64,000 bases of DNA from an uncultured Tidjanibacter sp. (lineage in GTDB: Bacteria; Bacteroidota; Bacteroidia; Bacteroidales; Rikenellaceae): contig CANTVF010000001.1 of the NCBI GenBank assembly GCA_947852905.1, positions 248,001 to 312,000 on the forward strand, read 5' to 3'. How positions within the stretch are numbered: the first letter of the stretch is position 1; each line of letters opens with the position of its first letter. The position numbers and the translations under genes were made by a program. Below are positions 34,401 through 42,540 of this stretch, piece by piece. The notes beneath the pieces were generated by a model. It saw only the letters and a list, made by a program, of their open reading frames with translations, ran no database searches and was not told the DNA's origin.

Positions 34401-34461
34401 AAAGTATCATAAAGTAACTTCATATAGTGACTTGTTGGACGAAATGGGTAAAGAGAGTTAA
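31429..34461 (+). CDS. Type III-like restriction helicase-nuclease (Res)
   Basis: About 1,010 residues from the ATG at 31429 (MKFKFKIQQYQTDAV); a longer frame overlaps mod and is unlikely. Superfamily 2 motifs: Walker A 'METGTGKTY' near 98, 'VIMDEPQKME' near 229 (the DEPQ box usual in Res subunits), 'FSHSALREGWDNPNVF' near 525 and 'KRQEVGRGLRL' near 560. The C-terminal nuclease shows 'YSPDWAIAMEVGG' and 'FFIAETKGS' near 936-960, i.e. PD...ExK. With Mod it forms a complex that tracks along DNA with ATP and cuts near unmethylated sites. All key residues are present, so activity is likely. Confidence 0.9.
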   Translation: MKFKFKIQQYQTDAVENTVAVFQGQPSHTLSTYRRDLGTYRNRRITYKEDETGYGNHRLELDKQTMLRNIRFVQNLYDITPSETLAKGVAPVNLDIEMETGTGKTYVYIKTMFELHKQYGWSKFIVVVPSIAIREGVAKSFTMLEEHFMELYGKKARWFVYNSSNLQQLDSFSSDSGLCVMIINTQAFAASLKEGGRSKESLIIYSERDEFGSRRPIDVIAANNPIVIMDEPQKMEGDATQAGIKRFNPLFVLNYSATHKTKHDMVYALDALDAYRQQLVKRIHVKGFELKNLRGTSGYMYLDSIELSPNRPPMARIEIETKTASGTIVRKTKTFGTGDSLREESGLAEYEGFTLSEINAKGYVTFLNGVTLRRGEVIGDTSELTMQRVQIRETIKSHFEKERQLFKRGIKCLSLFFIDEVAKYKSYDEEGNEVKGVFQKIFEEEYVRLVSEELHIWDEDYNEYLRRFTPQEVHRGYFSIDKKTNRVIDGKVETKTGLSDDISAYDLILKNKERLLSFDEPTRFIFSHSALREGWDNPNVFQICTLRHSNSTTAKRQEVGRGLRLCVDKNGVRMDKELLGEDVHEVNKLTVIANESYADFTSALQKETREVLRERAAKATVAYFTGKQIKIGEEIHTINESEASRIIIYLEDNGYIDEDKHITPEYREAITNGSVAPLPPKLQPIAEGVTRLINSIFDPKALDDMVVEEKTTIPENKLNENFGKEEFQALWKEINHQYVYTVSYDSDELIEKAIMHINAELDVKQLRYIMVEGTQDEKQVTEFGDTRSQSHQLTDVCTSTVRYDLVCDIAKGANLTRRTVVKILQGIKESKLYLFKNNPEEFIRKVISIIKEQKSTMIVETIRYNMTEGKYDSNIFTVKSKMDFDKAYKAKKHITDYVFSDSKGERQFAHDLDEAKEVVVYAKLPRTFQIPTPVGNYSPDWAIAMEVGGIKHIFFIAETKGSMGSMEIRGVEKAKIECAEKLYNSISTAKVKYHKVTSYSDLLDEMGKES

Positions 34462-34649
34462 AGCAGTCAAGTAAGAATAGCAGAACACAAGTTTGTTTGC
34501 AGCCATAGATAGACAAACCCAAATGATGTTAGGCGAGTAGCTTATACGCCAAGGCTTGTCCAAGCAAAGACTGGTATCTTTTAATGAAGATGAATTGGAG
34601 GCGCAGTTATTCGTAAATTTGAACAACTGCGCCTCCTGATTCATTATGA

Positions 34650-36201
34650 TTATTTGCGTATAATTCTTCTTTGAGACTTATGAACGACTGCTGCGGCATA
34701 TAGCAGACATCTTCTCCGATAAGTCTCTTCCTCCTCATCTGGCCTGCTGCCGTCCCAGCGAAGGTCGGAGCCGGAGTTACCACCACCGCCTCTGCCAGAT
34801 GAAAACAGCGACAAGTTGCCCGCCAATCAAAGCATCTGAGATGGTGAAGATCCGATCCGGGACAGACGGATCTGCCAGCTGGTCGATAAACTCCTGCATC
34901 AGAGCTGTCTGATTCTCGTTGAGATCTGTCAGCCGCACATTCTCCTGTTGCAGCCGTTTAAGCTCCTGATAATCCACCAGCGCATTTCGCTGCACAGACT
35001 GCACCTGCTGCTCGGCATCTTTCTGATACAACGTTTCAATCTGGCGGACAATCTTCACGAATCGGCTGGCGATAGACCGGTTCTGCTCGTCGAGCCATTT
35101 GTCCACCCCGAACATCGGAGGCTTGGAGGTGATTCTCGGAGGGTCGAAGTCTATCCGGTGGTTGCGGAATGGTTGTGCAATCCATCCAACCCGCTCCATG
35201 TTCCGTGTCATTCTGTCCAGCGCCTGCTCTTTCGCTTGAAGTTTACCGGCCTTGTCTTCCAGCTTTGTCTGGTACTCGGAAATAAGTTTCAAAAGATCGG
35301 CTTTCCGGGCGTCGTATTTGTCGAGTGTTATTCTTCCGGACGCCAGTTTCTCTTCGACTTCATCGAGCTGCGATTTATAGTTTAAAATCTGTGCTTCCAA
35401 CTTCCGTATCATGGACTGAAGCCCTTTGACCGCTTTCTCAGCCTGTCTTGCCTCGTGAGTCAGTTTGCGGATGTAGTCGCGTTTATTCAAATGGCTGACA
35501 TGCCGCCCCTCGATACTGTCGCCGCATTCCAGTCCGTATTTACTGCCGACCTCCTCGTAGAGCGAGGTGTGCATCTCCCGAAGTATCCGGCCGTACTCGT
35601 AGCAGTTCTTCCCGAACTTCGCCGACCACATGACGCATTCGCGTCCGCTTTTTGCACGTTGTCCGACCGGAACGATCAAGGCATGGATATACGGACTGCT
35701 CTCGTCGAGATGAACCTGAAAACCGACGATGTTCTCATGCCCGTATCGTCGGGCGCACCAGTCATAGACGTCTTTTGCCCATTGTTCGATTTCCCGGCAC
35801 CACTGGAGGTGGCTATTGTCCGCCCCATTGCCCAGATTGACGGTCTGGCATCCGAATGCCATTTCGAGGGTGCGGTCGTGGTTGCCGCCGCCGATGAATT
35901 TGGCACAACAGTTCGGCTGTATCTTGCTGTCGGCTTTGAACGGATGCCAACCCAGCTCCGCGCGCCTGTCCATAAGCCGCACCTCAAGCGACTTTTCCTG
36001 ATAGCCCAACGGATGAATCTTCCCGTCGGGTCCGATCTCGAAATTCAATCCTATCCGGCTCTTGTCGTAATGGATGGTCGGATCCTGATTCTTTCGCTCG
36101 ATTTTGTCATCATCCCAGCGTCGTTCATTTTCATTGGCCTCCGCCGTGCCGAATGACCTTCCGGCTTCGACGTGCATGGCTTGTTTTATGTCTGTATTCA
36201 T
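34650..36201 (-). pseudogene. MobV/Pre-type relaxase, C-terminal frameshift
   Basis: Mobilisation protein that nicks the element's oriT for conjugative transfer. Start at 36201 (MNTDIKQAMHVEAGRSF). The relaxase domain (about 1-250) has the HLDE box in 'VHLDESSPYIHALIVP' near 165; then comes a coiled coil (about 255-340) and a second helical region. The open frame stops at 34777 after 474 codons. Just before, at 34819-34821, one base too many in a run of three C shifts the frame. Read without it, the protein goes on for about 46 residues (GNLSLFSSGRGGGNSGSDLRW ... basic end) to a stop at 34650-34652, which is the usual MobV tail. The relaxase domain itself is intact. It lies downstream of the toprim-like and DUF3987 genes, as in mobilisable Bacteroidales elements. 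Bases 34462-34649 show no other gene. Confidence 0.75.
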
Positions 36202-36352
36202 AATTGATGTTCTTTTGATAAATGGTTCTTGTTTGAGCTTGCTCACTACAGGTCGGAGTCTGCCGAATCCCGACGAGATTTTCTTGCCGCCTGGCAAAAA
36301 GTCCTTATTGTGTTATGGACTTTCCCTGGAAACTCCCGAAACCACCATCGGG

Positions 36353-37381
36353 TTACTTGACCAATTCCAGATCCAGCTCGTTGATGAGCAGTTGCAGTGC
36401 CGGATTACGCCGTATCATCTGCTGGAGTATCTGACGTTGTGTCGGGACGGTCAGAAAGAAGTCCGCGATGTCCAGACCGCGGCTGCGCTGTTCGTCGGTG
36501 GCCAGGCGTTCCAGCATATCGGAGACAACCGCCCGTTTGCAGATGTCGGCCAGCAGGGCGGATTTCTCCCGCCACCGCTCCGTCGCCCCCAGATCGGGAA
36601 TGAGAGTTACCTCCCTGTTCCGAAGAACGGACATTGCCTTCCGGTTGAAGCTGCCATTCTTCCCGCCCGTTGCCAACCAAATGTGATCCGGCATGAAGTG
36701 GCACATGACGACGGCGGTCTTCTCGCTCTAGACCAGCATCACCGGCGCCGAGGTGGCGCGGTTCAGCAGGTGTTCGCCGAATAGGCATTGCCGGAGACGG
36801 AAGTCCGGCAGATGCAACTCCGAATGGACCCAACTGACATACGCCCGAGGCTCCTTTATCCGATGCCCGGTAGCGGAATCGTACAGCATGATCTTCCCGG
36901 TCCGCACCTGTCCCGATCGGTCCGTCTGCCAGAAGATGATCGCGCCGCCCCATTTTGGTGAGGTGCCGATGCTGTACAACCGGAACAGGCGCAGGGTCTC
37001 TTCCTCGCCGAACGTCTGGCAGAGGTAACGATACAAGGGGTTAATTTCATAATGCGACAGGCTCCGTCCGACCACATCGGCTGAGATAAAAGAGGGAACG
37101 GGATGGGGCGTTTCACGCCCGGCAGCCCTTGACAATATGCGACGATCGGCTCTGCCGCCATCCGGTTGAGACAGCACATCGGGATTGTCCCGGAAATACT
37201 TCCGCGGCGTGTAATGATACCCGCAGGAGTTTTCATGGTCGCATTTGCCCACAGTGTCCGGGAACTGGATGGTGCCTTCTTCATCGACATATCGGACGAA
37301 GCAGCGGCTTTTACAGCAGTTGGGGCAACTGATCTTGCTCCCGTAACGGTATTTTTGGAGATGGAATCTGTACTCACTCAT
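36353..37381 (-). pseudogene. DUF6371/toprim-like replication protein, broken by a nonsense codon
   Basis: Starts at 37381 (MSEYRFHLQKYRYGSK). A zinc-finger-like part (CPNCCKSRCFVRY ... KCDHENSCGYH, about 20-60) is followed by a toprim-like domain ('TGKIMLYDSATGHRIKEP', 'CLFGEHLL'). At 36728-36730 the frame meets TAG in 'APVMLV*SEKTAVVM'; related proteins have Glu here (VMLVESEKT), so a single GAG to TAG change is likely, and reading goes on in the same frame to 36353. It overlaps the DUF3987 gene by 8 bases. It probably helped in replication of the mobile element. The stop removes the catalytic acidic residue and the C-terminal third. Confidence 0.75.
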
Positions 37382-38760
37382 GGCCGCGCGGATTATCGTC
37401 GTTTGTACACTGCACTTTTGCACTTTGACACCTGCCCCCGTCAGTTTCGCCGTCCGAAAGTGCAATAGTGTAAGGTGCAGCCACTTTGTTCGGACAGAGT
37501 TTGCGATATGTTCCGTGGTCGATCTTCTACAGGAGGGGATTCGGCTGGCTACACAACTGCTTCAAGGCATAATAGACCGAACGCCTCGACAGCTCGACCC
37601 GCTTTCCCGCGACGATCGCGTCGCCTGCCGTGAAGGTATCGCCCAGCAGCGACAGTCACGCCTCTTTGGACTCGCCGATATTGCTTGCGGCAATCAGCTC
37701 CTGGATCCTCCGATAGGTCTCTTCGTAATAGCCGATCATCCGAATGGCTGCCTGTACGGATTCGAGGTCTACGCATTGCATACCGCCTCCGTCCGTCGCC
37801 CATTTCAACACCTGGAATACCAGCGAGAGCCGGGCGGCATTGCCGTTGAGTTTCATCTTGCGGCTCTCCACCTCCGCATCGTCCTCGATGGCGTTCACCT
37901 CCTCGATGATGCCGTTGTACCAGTTGTAGAAATACTCCTCCGCGTCGTCGGCCATATTCAGCACAGCACCCGCCGGATACGGGAGGCTCACGATCCTGTC
38001 CAGCACCTCCCGCCACTGTCCGACCATATCCGGCCGGGTAATGGCGCCGTCGTCACGCTTCCAGCCCGAAATCCTCCGGTCTTTCGGATAGACGAACAGA
38101 AAGCGGTCGAGCAGTCCGTTTGCCATGTATTCGGCCCGGAAGATCTCCGGCAGCAGATTGGTCTGCACCGAACCGATGATGTTGATGCACGGATTCCTGA
38201 TAAGGATGGGCCGGGCTTCCGACTTGCGGATCACCTTCAACGGCTGGCCGCTGTAGGCCGTCAGCAGGTCTTCGATGAGGTTGTTCCGGTTGTTGTACCG
38301 TTTCACGGAGTTGAACAGCGCCCGAATCTCATCGACCACCAGCGCAATGCCGCGCGAATTGTGCTGGTGGATGCTCATCATCGCCTCGGGCGTGAAGTAC
38401 GAGATGACGGTTGTTACCAGCTGCGGCTTCCGGAGCAGCGTACAAATCCTCCACCTCACCGCCGCGCCGGTTCCCGGACGAGGCAAGCGCCCTTTCATAG
38501 GCGTTCCACTCCTCGTTGTACTTCTCGTACATCCGGTCGTCATGGGTTTATAAAGGAAACCAAGCGGTGGTGTCTTGCCGAGTCCCGGCCTGCCGACCAG
38601 CATCATGTAGATGGAGGGGCTGGTTTTCCATTCTCCCTTTATTCGAATCCGGCAGGAGTTCCCGATGGCCGTTACCACCGCCGATAGTAGGATAGAGGCC
38701 GTATATTCGACATTGAAGTTCTCGTAACGGGCCAGATTCAGAACGAGCTCCTGAATCCTT
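37374..38760 (-). pseudogene. DUF3987 helicase/primase-like protein, multiply broken
   Basis: A replication protein of mobilisable elements. From about 38760 one reads 'LNLARYENFNVEYTASILLSA', then a Walker A-like 'VGRPGLGKTPPLGF' and a Walker B-like 'GIALVVDEIRALF'. Between them the frame shifts near 38543 and back near 38440: the lost stretch (MYEKYNEEWNAYERAL) is in another frame. At the end there are in-frame stops: TGA at 37656-37658 and TAG about 140 bases later, after which conserved-looking sequence (KIDHGTYRKLCPN) runs on to 37374, overlapping the start of the next gene. At its N-terminal side it is fused to an integrase fragment. Confidence 0.75.
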
Positions 38761-39255
38761 ACATTGACGGCAGGTTCCATTATGCCCATGTCACAAGCGT
38801 ATGCCCATGTTTTTAATATCGGAGTCAGAGAGTGGTTGATAGTGGCATCACTATTCTGCTTAATTTCCCTGCGCCACGATATATAACTGTCTAACAGCTC
38901 CGGAGTCATATTGCCTACATAGATTGCATCGGGCCGATAGGAACTTTGTTTGGTCGCCCGCAGAAAGGTCTGGAAGATATTCATGCAGCTCTTTCCGTTT
39001 TCGTAGCGACTCTGGCCAATCCTGTTTCGGGAGTAGTCTGATGAGAGGCGCTCCAAAGCAAATTCCACGAAATCATTTCCTTGATCCCGCTGGGCAAGCG
39101 GCTTGTCCGCAAGGAAGCCCGTCGCTACTTCGGCCGTAATCTGGTTCGGATTCCGCTCGTTTTACTCCGCAAGCTGGCTGTCGATCCGTTCGATACGGAC
39201 CAGCAGAACTGGTTGAGACGTTGTACTCGCTGCCGTAACTGACACGTAGCTCGCC
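38760..39255 (-). pseudogene. N-terminal part of a tyrosine integrase, fused to DUF3987 by a deletion
   Basis: The core-binding (SAM-like) domain of an integrase: 'NPNQITAEVATGFL', 'FALERLSSDYSRNRIGQSRYENG' in part, 'MNIFQTFLRAT', 'TPELLDSYISWRREIKQNSDATINHSLTPI' in part and 'KTWAYACDMGIMEP'. Near 38760 it passes without interruption into DUF3987, so its catalytic half (R...HxxR...Y) is gone. Upstream it is interrupted by TAA at 39162-39164 (in 'DSQLAE*NERNPN') and probably by a frameshift near 39220. The remaining bases to 39530 may hold the decayed N-terminus. It is the integrase expected for the element bounded by the repeats at 20.8 and 39.6 kb. Confidence 0.75.
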
Positions 39256-39549
39256 ACGTCCTAGATTGCCGTTCAGATTCCATTCGGCAGCCTTTGCAAA
39301 GATGTTTGTCGTTTTACGTATAATCAGGTATATTCCAATACGACAGGGTAGGCTTTGTTCGCCTCCGCATCTTTTGGGACACGGAGCCGTTATCAGCCAA
39401 GCGGGTGTAGTTTTTTCGGTCTTTCCGTATGTCTTTATTTTTGTTTTAATATTCCAGAGAATAAAGTATTTTAGATAAACAAGCTCTGATTTTGAGATAG
39501 AAAAAACGTAATTTATACAAATAAACCGCACCTTAAAATGCCTTAAAAT

Positions 39550-39643
39550 ACCAACGCGATGAACAAATTTTCATTGTTCATCGCGCTGGTATTTAATTGT
39601 TTAATCTATCCGAGTAACGTCAATATTCCTCCTCGTTGAAGAA
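39550..39643. repeat. attR candidate: 3' end and terminator of the DUF2795 gene
   Basis: Counterpart of 20757-20841. A 16-bp hairpin (39551-39566/39574-39589, loop ATTTTCA) with T-rich continuation on the minus strand serves as terminator of the DUF2795 gene, and the last codons FNEEEY-stop are included. An 8-base piece (TGTTTAAT) is extra here. The copies agree almost wholly at the core CTCGTTGAAGA and less so outwards. Confidence 0.75.
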
Positions 39644-39841
39644 GAAGTCGTCTTTGCTGGGGTAGTCGGGCCAGATGTCTTCGATGCTTTCGTAGATGTC
39701 GCCTTCGTCCTCTATCTCGTTAAGGTTTTCTATGACTTCGAGCGGTGCGCCGGAACGAACCGCATAATCGATCAATTCGTCTTTAGTGGCAGGCCACGGA
39801 GCGTCTTCCAGTTTCGATGCCAATTCCAATGTCCAGTACAT
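39620..39841 (-). CDS. DUF2795 small acidic protein; integration target
   Basis: A 73-residue protein of the DUF2795 type found throughout Bacteroidetes: 'MYWTLELASKLEDAPWPATKDELIDYAVRSGAP' in outline, then an acidic C-terminus ending FNEEEY. The N-terminal part resembles a small helical domain; function unknown. It has a good promoter (39885-39915) and a terminator. The gene is complete, and the accessory region begins exactly at its 3' end, so an element may have inserted here with restoration of the last codons. Confidence 0.85.
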   Translation of the reverse strand: MYWTLELASKLEDAPWPATKDELIDYAVRSGAPLEVIENLNEIEDEGDIYESIEDIWPDYPSKDDFFFNEEEY

Positions 39842-39884
39842 AGTATTGCCTGTATTTTAAGTGTCACGTTAGATTACAGAGGTG

Positions 39885-39915
39885 CAAAAATAGAAAAAAA
39901 TTTCAATCGGCCAAT
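39885..39915 (-). promoter_or_regulatory. Promoter of the DUF2795 gene
   Basis: On the minus strand ATTG (39915-39912), 19-base spacer, TATTTTTG (39892-39885), followed by a G+C-poor leader to the ATG at 39841. It is close to the consensus in both boxes and in spacing. Confidence 0.65.
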
Positions 39916-40006
39916 CTTTGCGTCTGTTTCGTTTAAAATAAATTCAGTGTTCGCTTTGCGATTAAAACGGAGCGATGCAGCCCCTTATTGCATAGGCACT
40001 CTGTGT

Positions 40007-40555
40007 CTATGGTATCCATTTGATCTCCGAGACGTTGAGTAACATTGTAAGTCTACGACCTATGACATACATAAAATCTGACAGGCGGTTTATATAAATC
40101 AGCGCTGTCGGCGACACGGGGTATTCTGCGGCTGCGCGACATGCGTGCCGTTCTGCACGGCGGCATACTGTGCGGCATATATGGGCTTGAGAAACCGTGA
40201 TATGACCTCCGGGAATAGTGAAATATTGTAGCGGAGGCAGAGTTTCGCTGACTGCATCGATACGTGATTCGAGCGCTTTTATACAATCTTGAGGTAGGTC
40301 TTTGACTTTGCCTTCTCCATTGCTGCCTATGGCCAGCAGGGATTCTACATGCATGAGAGAGCCCAGTATGTCGGTAAGGTCTTTGTCGAATTCCGTAATT
40401 TGCGATGCCGAGAGCATATCCCGGAGCATGGCTATCTGAGCCGACAGTTCGTCTACACTGCCGTATGCTTCGACGCGGAGATCGTATTTCGGAACACGTT
40501 CGCCTCCTATCAGCGATGTGGTGCCGCTATCGCCACCTTTGGTGTACAGTTTCAT
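40007..40555 (-). CDS. Cob(I)alamin adenosyltransferase, PduO type
   Basis: A 182-residue enzyme that transfers adenosyl from ATP to cob(I)alamin and so makes coenzyme B12. The ATP-binding N-terminus 'YTKGGDSGTTSLIGGERVPK' (4-23) is typical, as are 'VDELSAQIAMLRD' near 34, the 'CRRAERHA' helix near 130 and the C-terminal 'YINRLSDFMYVIGRR'. Length is standard. It ends a three-gene run (flavoprotein, hypothetical, adenosyltransferase) with 6-9 base gaps. The adenosylcobalamin it makes is the ligand of the riboswitch found upstream of nrdD in this window. Confidence 0.95.
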   Translation of the reverse strand: MKLYTKGGDSGTTSLIGGERVPKYDLRVEAYGSVDELSAQIAMLRDMLSASQITEFDKDLTDILGSLMHVESLLAIGSNGEGKVKDLPQDCIKALESRIDAVSETLPPLQYFTIPGGHITVSQAHICRTVCRRAERHACRAAAEYPVSPTALIYINRLSDFMYVIGRRLTMLLNVSEIKWIP

Positions 40556-40561
40556 GGCCGG

Positions 40562-41092
40562 TTACAGTTTTATATGCTGGTCGTTTAGCCCCGATGTATT
40601 GAATACGACTATAGTGCCGCAGCAGTCTATACTCAGCCCTCTGTGGCCGGATACTATGGCACAACACATTTTATTGCGTCTGAGCGTTTTCCGAGGCTCT
40701 GTCAGAACGACTATTCGTTTGTCGGAATGTGCGGCTATCTGCATTTCCGTGGATATGCATTCGTCCATGGCCGGTGTGAGTATAGTCATGCCGGGACCTT
40801 CGGTGTCAGCAACAATGCCGTCGAGTATTTTACCGTCGATTTCACATTCGCTACATTCCATGTATGTGAAGAGGCGTTGTATGAAACTTGCCGTTTTGTC
40901 GGCCATTCCCGTTTCATGCAGGTATGAATAGAGTGGGGAGACGTCCGGCAATGGTTTAGCGTCCATTCTGACGTTGCGCACTATGCCGTAGGCGAATGGC
41001 GAATGTACGCCGCGGCCTCTGTAATGTCTGATTCTTATTTTCGCTTTCGTGCGCATTATGGCGCAGGCGGTGCGTTCATATGATCGTCTCAT
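40562..41092 (-). CDS. Hypothetical protein, remote resemblance to a methyltransferase N-terminus
   Basis: About 176 residues; the ATG at 41092 is chosen over a TTG at 41104. The segment 'IRIRHYRGRGVHSPFAYGIVRNV' near 20-42 resembles the 'HxVHSPFxY' start of a Bacteroidetes class of SAM-dependent methyltransferases, but the glycine-rich AdoMet loop cannot be seen, and the rest ('ILTPAMDECISTEMQIAAHSDKRIVVLTEP', in part) only keeps a hint of the fold. It may be a reduced, non-catalytic relative. It lies inside the flavoprotein-adenosyltransferase operon. Confidence 0.55.
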   Translation of the reverse strand: MRRSYERTACAIMRTKAKIRIRHYRGRGVHSPFAYGIVRNVRMDAKPLPDVSPLYSYLHETGMADKTASFIQRLFTYMECSECEIDGKILDGIVADTEGPGMTILTPAMDECISTEMQIAAHSDKRIVVLTEPRKTLRRNKMCCAIVSGHRGLSIDCCGTIVVFNTSGLNDQHIKL

Positions 41093-41100
41093 GTGTGTAA

Positions 41101-42357
41101 TCAATCTTCGTGTCTTAGTCTTCCGGCGAGTCGTCCCGTAGAGAAGGCTATTTGCAGGTTGTAACCGCCGGTATTGGCATCTATGTCGAGCACTTCGCCT
41201 GCGAAATACAGGCCGCGTACGATTTTCGATTCCATCGTTTCTGGGTTCACTTCCGAAACCGCTACGCCGCCAGCCGTCACTATGGCTTCTTCGAACGGGC
41301 GGTAATCTGTAACTGGAATACGGAAATCCTTCAACGCGTCTATAAGCGCATTGCAGACCTTGTCGTCGAAGTATTTCAGTTGTCTTTTTGGATGCGTGTC
41401 GGCCAATTTTGCAATTGGCATAACGAGTTCCCTCGGCATCAGTTTGCGCAACAGGTCGGATGTCGGATTTTCAGGCGTAAGCGCTTCCATTTCACGTGTT
41501 ATGCGATCTTGCAGCGTTTGTTTGTCCAGAGCGGGTTTCAAGTCGAGCGACAATTCCACTTTGCGGCCGTCTATCAGTGCGTCCACCGCTTTGCGGCTCA
41601 TTCGTAATACGGTAGCGCCTTCTGCTCCGCGTGACGAGAACGACATTTCACCGAACTCTTCGGCTACACGTTCGCCGTCGATAATCAGGCCGAGACGTAT
41701 ATTGCGCAGATGCAATCCGTATAACGATTCCTTGTCTGCAAGTCCTGTTTCGAGAGGTACGAGCGATGGCCGTATGGCCTCGATCGTGTGGCCTACGCTG
41801 TGGGCCAGAGCATATCCGTCGCCAGTCGATCCTGTGGCGGGATAGGATGCGCCGCCAGTGGCGATGATTACGGCCGGAGCTTCGAGGCGTCTTTCGAACC
41901 CTTTTTTCGTGCGGTATCCTACGCCTCGTATCTTGGTGCCGAGCAGCAACAGTTTTTCTACCGTGGTGTGGGTCATGATCTCCACGCCGGAGTCTTCGCA
42001 CCATTCCGTAAGGGCTTCGGCTATATCCCATGCCTTGCCGCTTTTGGGGAATACGCGTCCGCCCTGTTCGGTGACGAGCTTTACACCGTGTTTTTCAAAA
42101 AAGCGTACCAGAGCCTTGTTGCCGAACTGGGTGTATGCCGGGACGAAAAAATCCCGGTTGACCTGTACTTTTTCGAGAAACTCTTCGGCGGGTTTTATGT
42201 TGGTTAGGTTGCAGCGTCCCTTTCCGGTGATGCGTATCTTGCGTGCCGGTTTTTCCATTTTCTCCATGAGCGCTACCCGCAGTCCGGATTCCGCTGCCGT
42301 TCCGGCAGCCATCAGACCCGCCGCACCTGCTCCTATCACTATGAGGTCGTATTCCAT
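41101..42357 (-). CDS. HI0933/BaiN-family flavoprotein
   Basis: A 418-residue FAD-binding protein. The dinucleotide motif 'VIGAGAAGLMAAG' is at 6-18, 'KPARKIRITGKGRCNLTN' at 36-53 is the family signature, 'IIATGGASYPATGSTGDGYALA' comes near 170, and the C-terminal 'GLYFAGEVLDIDANTGGYNLQIAFSTG' closes the FAD site. Members include clostridial BaiN, proposed in bile acid reduction, but most have no proven substrate. Length is standard. First gene of the three-gene run; TATCTTTG at 42445-42438 on its strand is a -7 candidate. Confidence 0.9.
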   Translation of the reverse strand: MEYDLIVIGAGAAGLMAAGTAAESGLRVALMEKMEKPARKIRITGKGRCNLTNIKPAEEFLEKVQVNRDFFVPAYTQFGNKALVRFFEKHGVKLVTEQGGRVFPKSGKAWDIAEALTEWCEDSGVEIMTHTTVEKLLLLGTKIRGVGYRTKKGFERRLEAPAVIIATGGASYPATGSTGDGYALAHSVGHTIEAIRPSLVPLETGLADKESLYGLHLRNIRLGLIIDGERVAEEFGEMSFSSRGAEGATVLRMSRKAVDALIDGRKVELSLDLKPALDKQTLQDRITREMEALTPENPTSDLLRKLMPRELVMPIAKLADTHPKRQLKYFDDKVCNALIDALKDFRIPVTDYRPFEEAIVTAGGVAVSEVNPETMESKIVRGLYFAGEVLDIDANTGGYNLQIAFSTGRLAGRLRHED

Positions 42358-42509
42358 TGAAATGCTTTAGATATGATTGCGATGCAGTCGCAACTCTCCA
42401 TGTGTGGAAACGTGTGCGATCGCATCGTAAGTATTCGCAAAGATAAGCCATAACGAATAAAAGTTCGCACCGGAGCGTGTTATTTCATGTCGTGCCGCGA
42501 AATTATGAT

Positions 42510-42517
42510 TATATTTG
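42510..42517 (+). promoter_or_regulatory. -7 box candidate for nusB
   Basis: TATATTTG is a perfect match to the consensus -7 box, 23 bases before the ATG at 42541. The -33 box is poor. It supports the inner start codon over one at 42487. Confidence 0.5.
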
Positions 42518-42540
42518 CCGCAGCAAAAACGTCTAATAGT

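Noticed and set aside
37549..38016. 155-codon frame overlapping DUF3987
   Set aside because: Glycine- and arginine-rich nonsense in another frame; DUF3987 homology lies in the frame ending at 37656.
39073..39531. 152-codon frame at the right end of the element
   Set aside because: Only part of it resembles integrase sequence, in a frame that changes near 39220; it is a piece of the decayed integrase and not a gene of its own.
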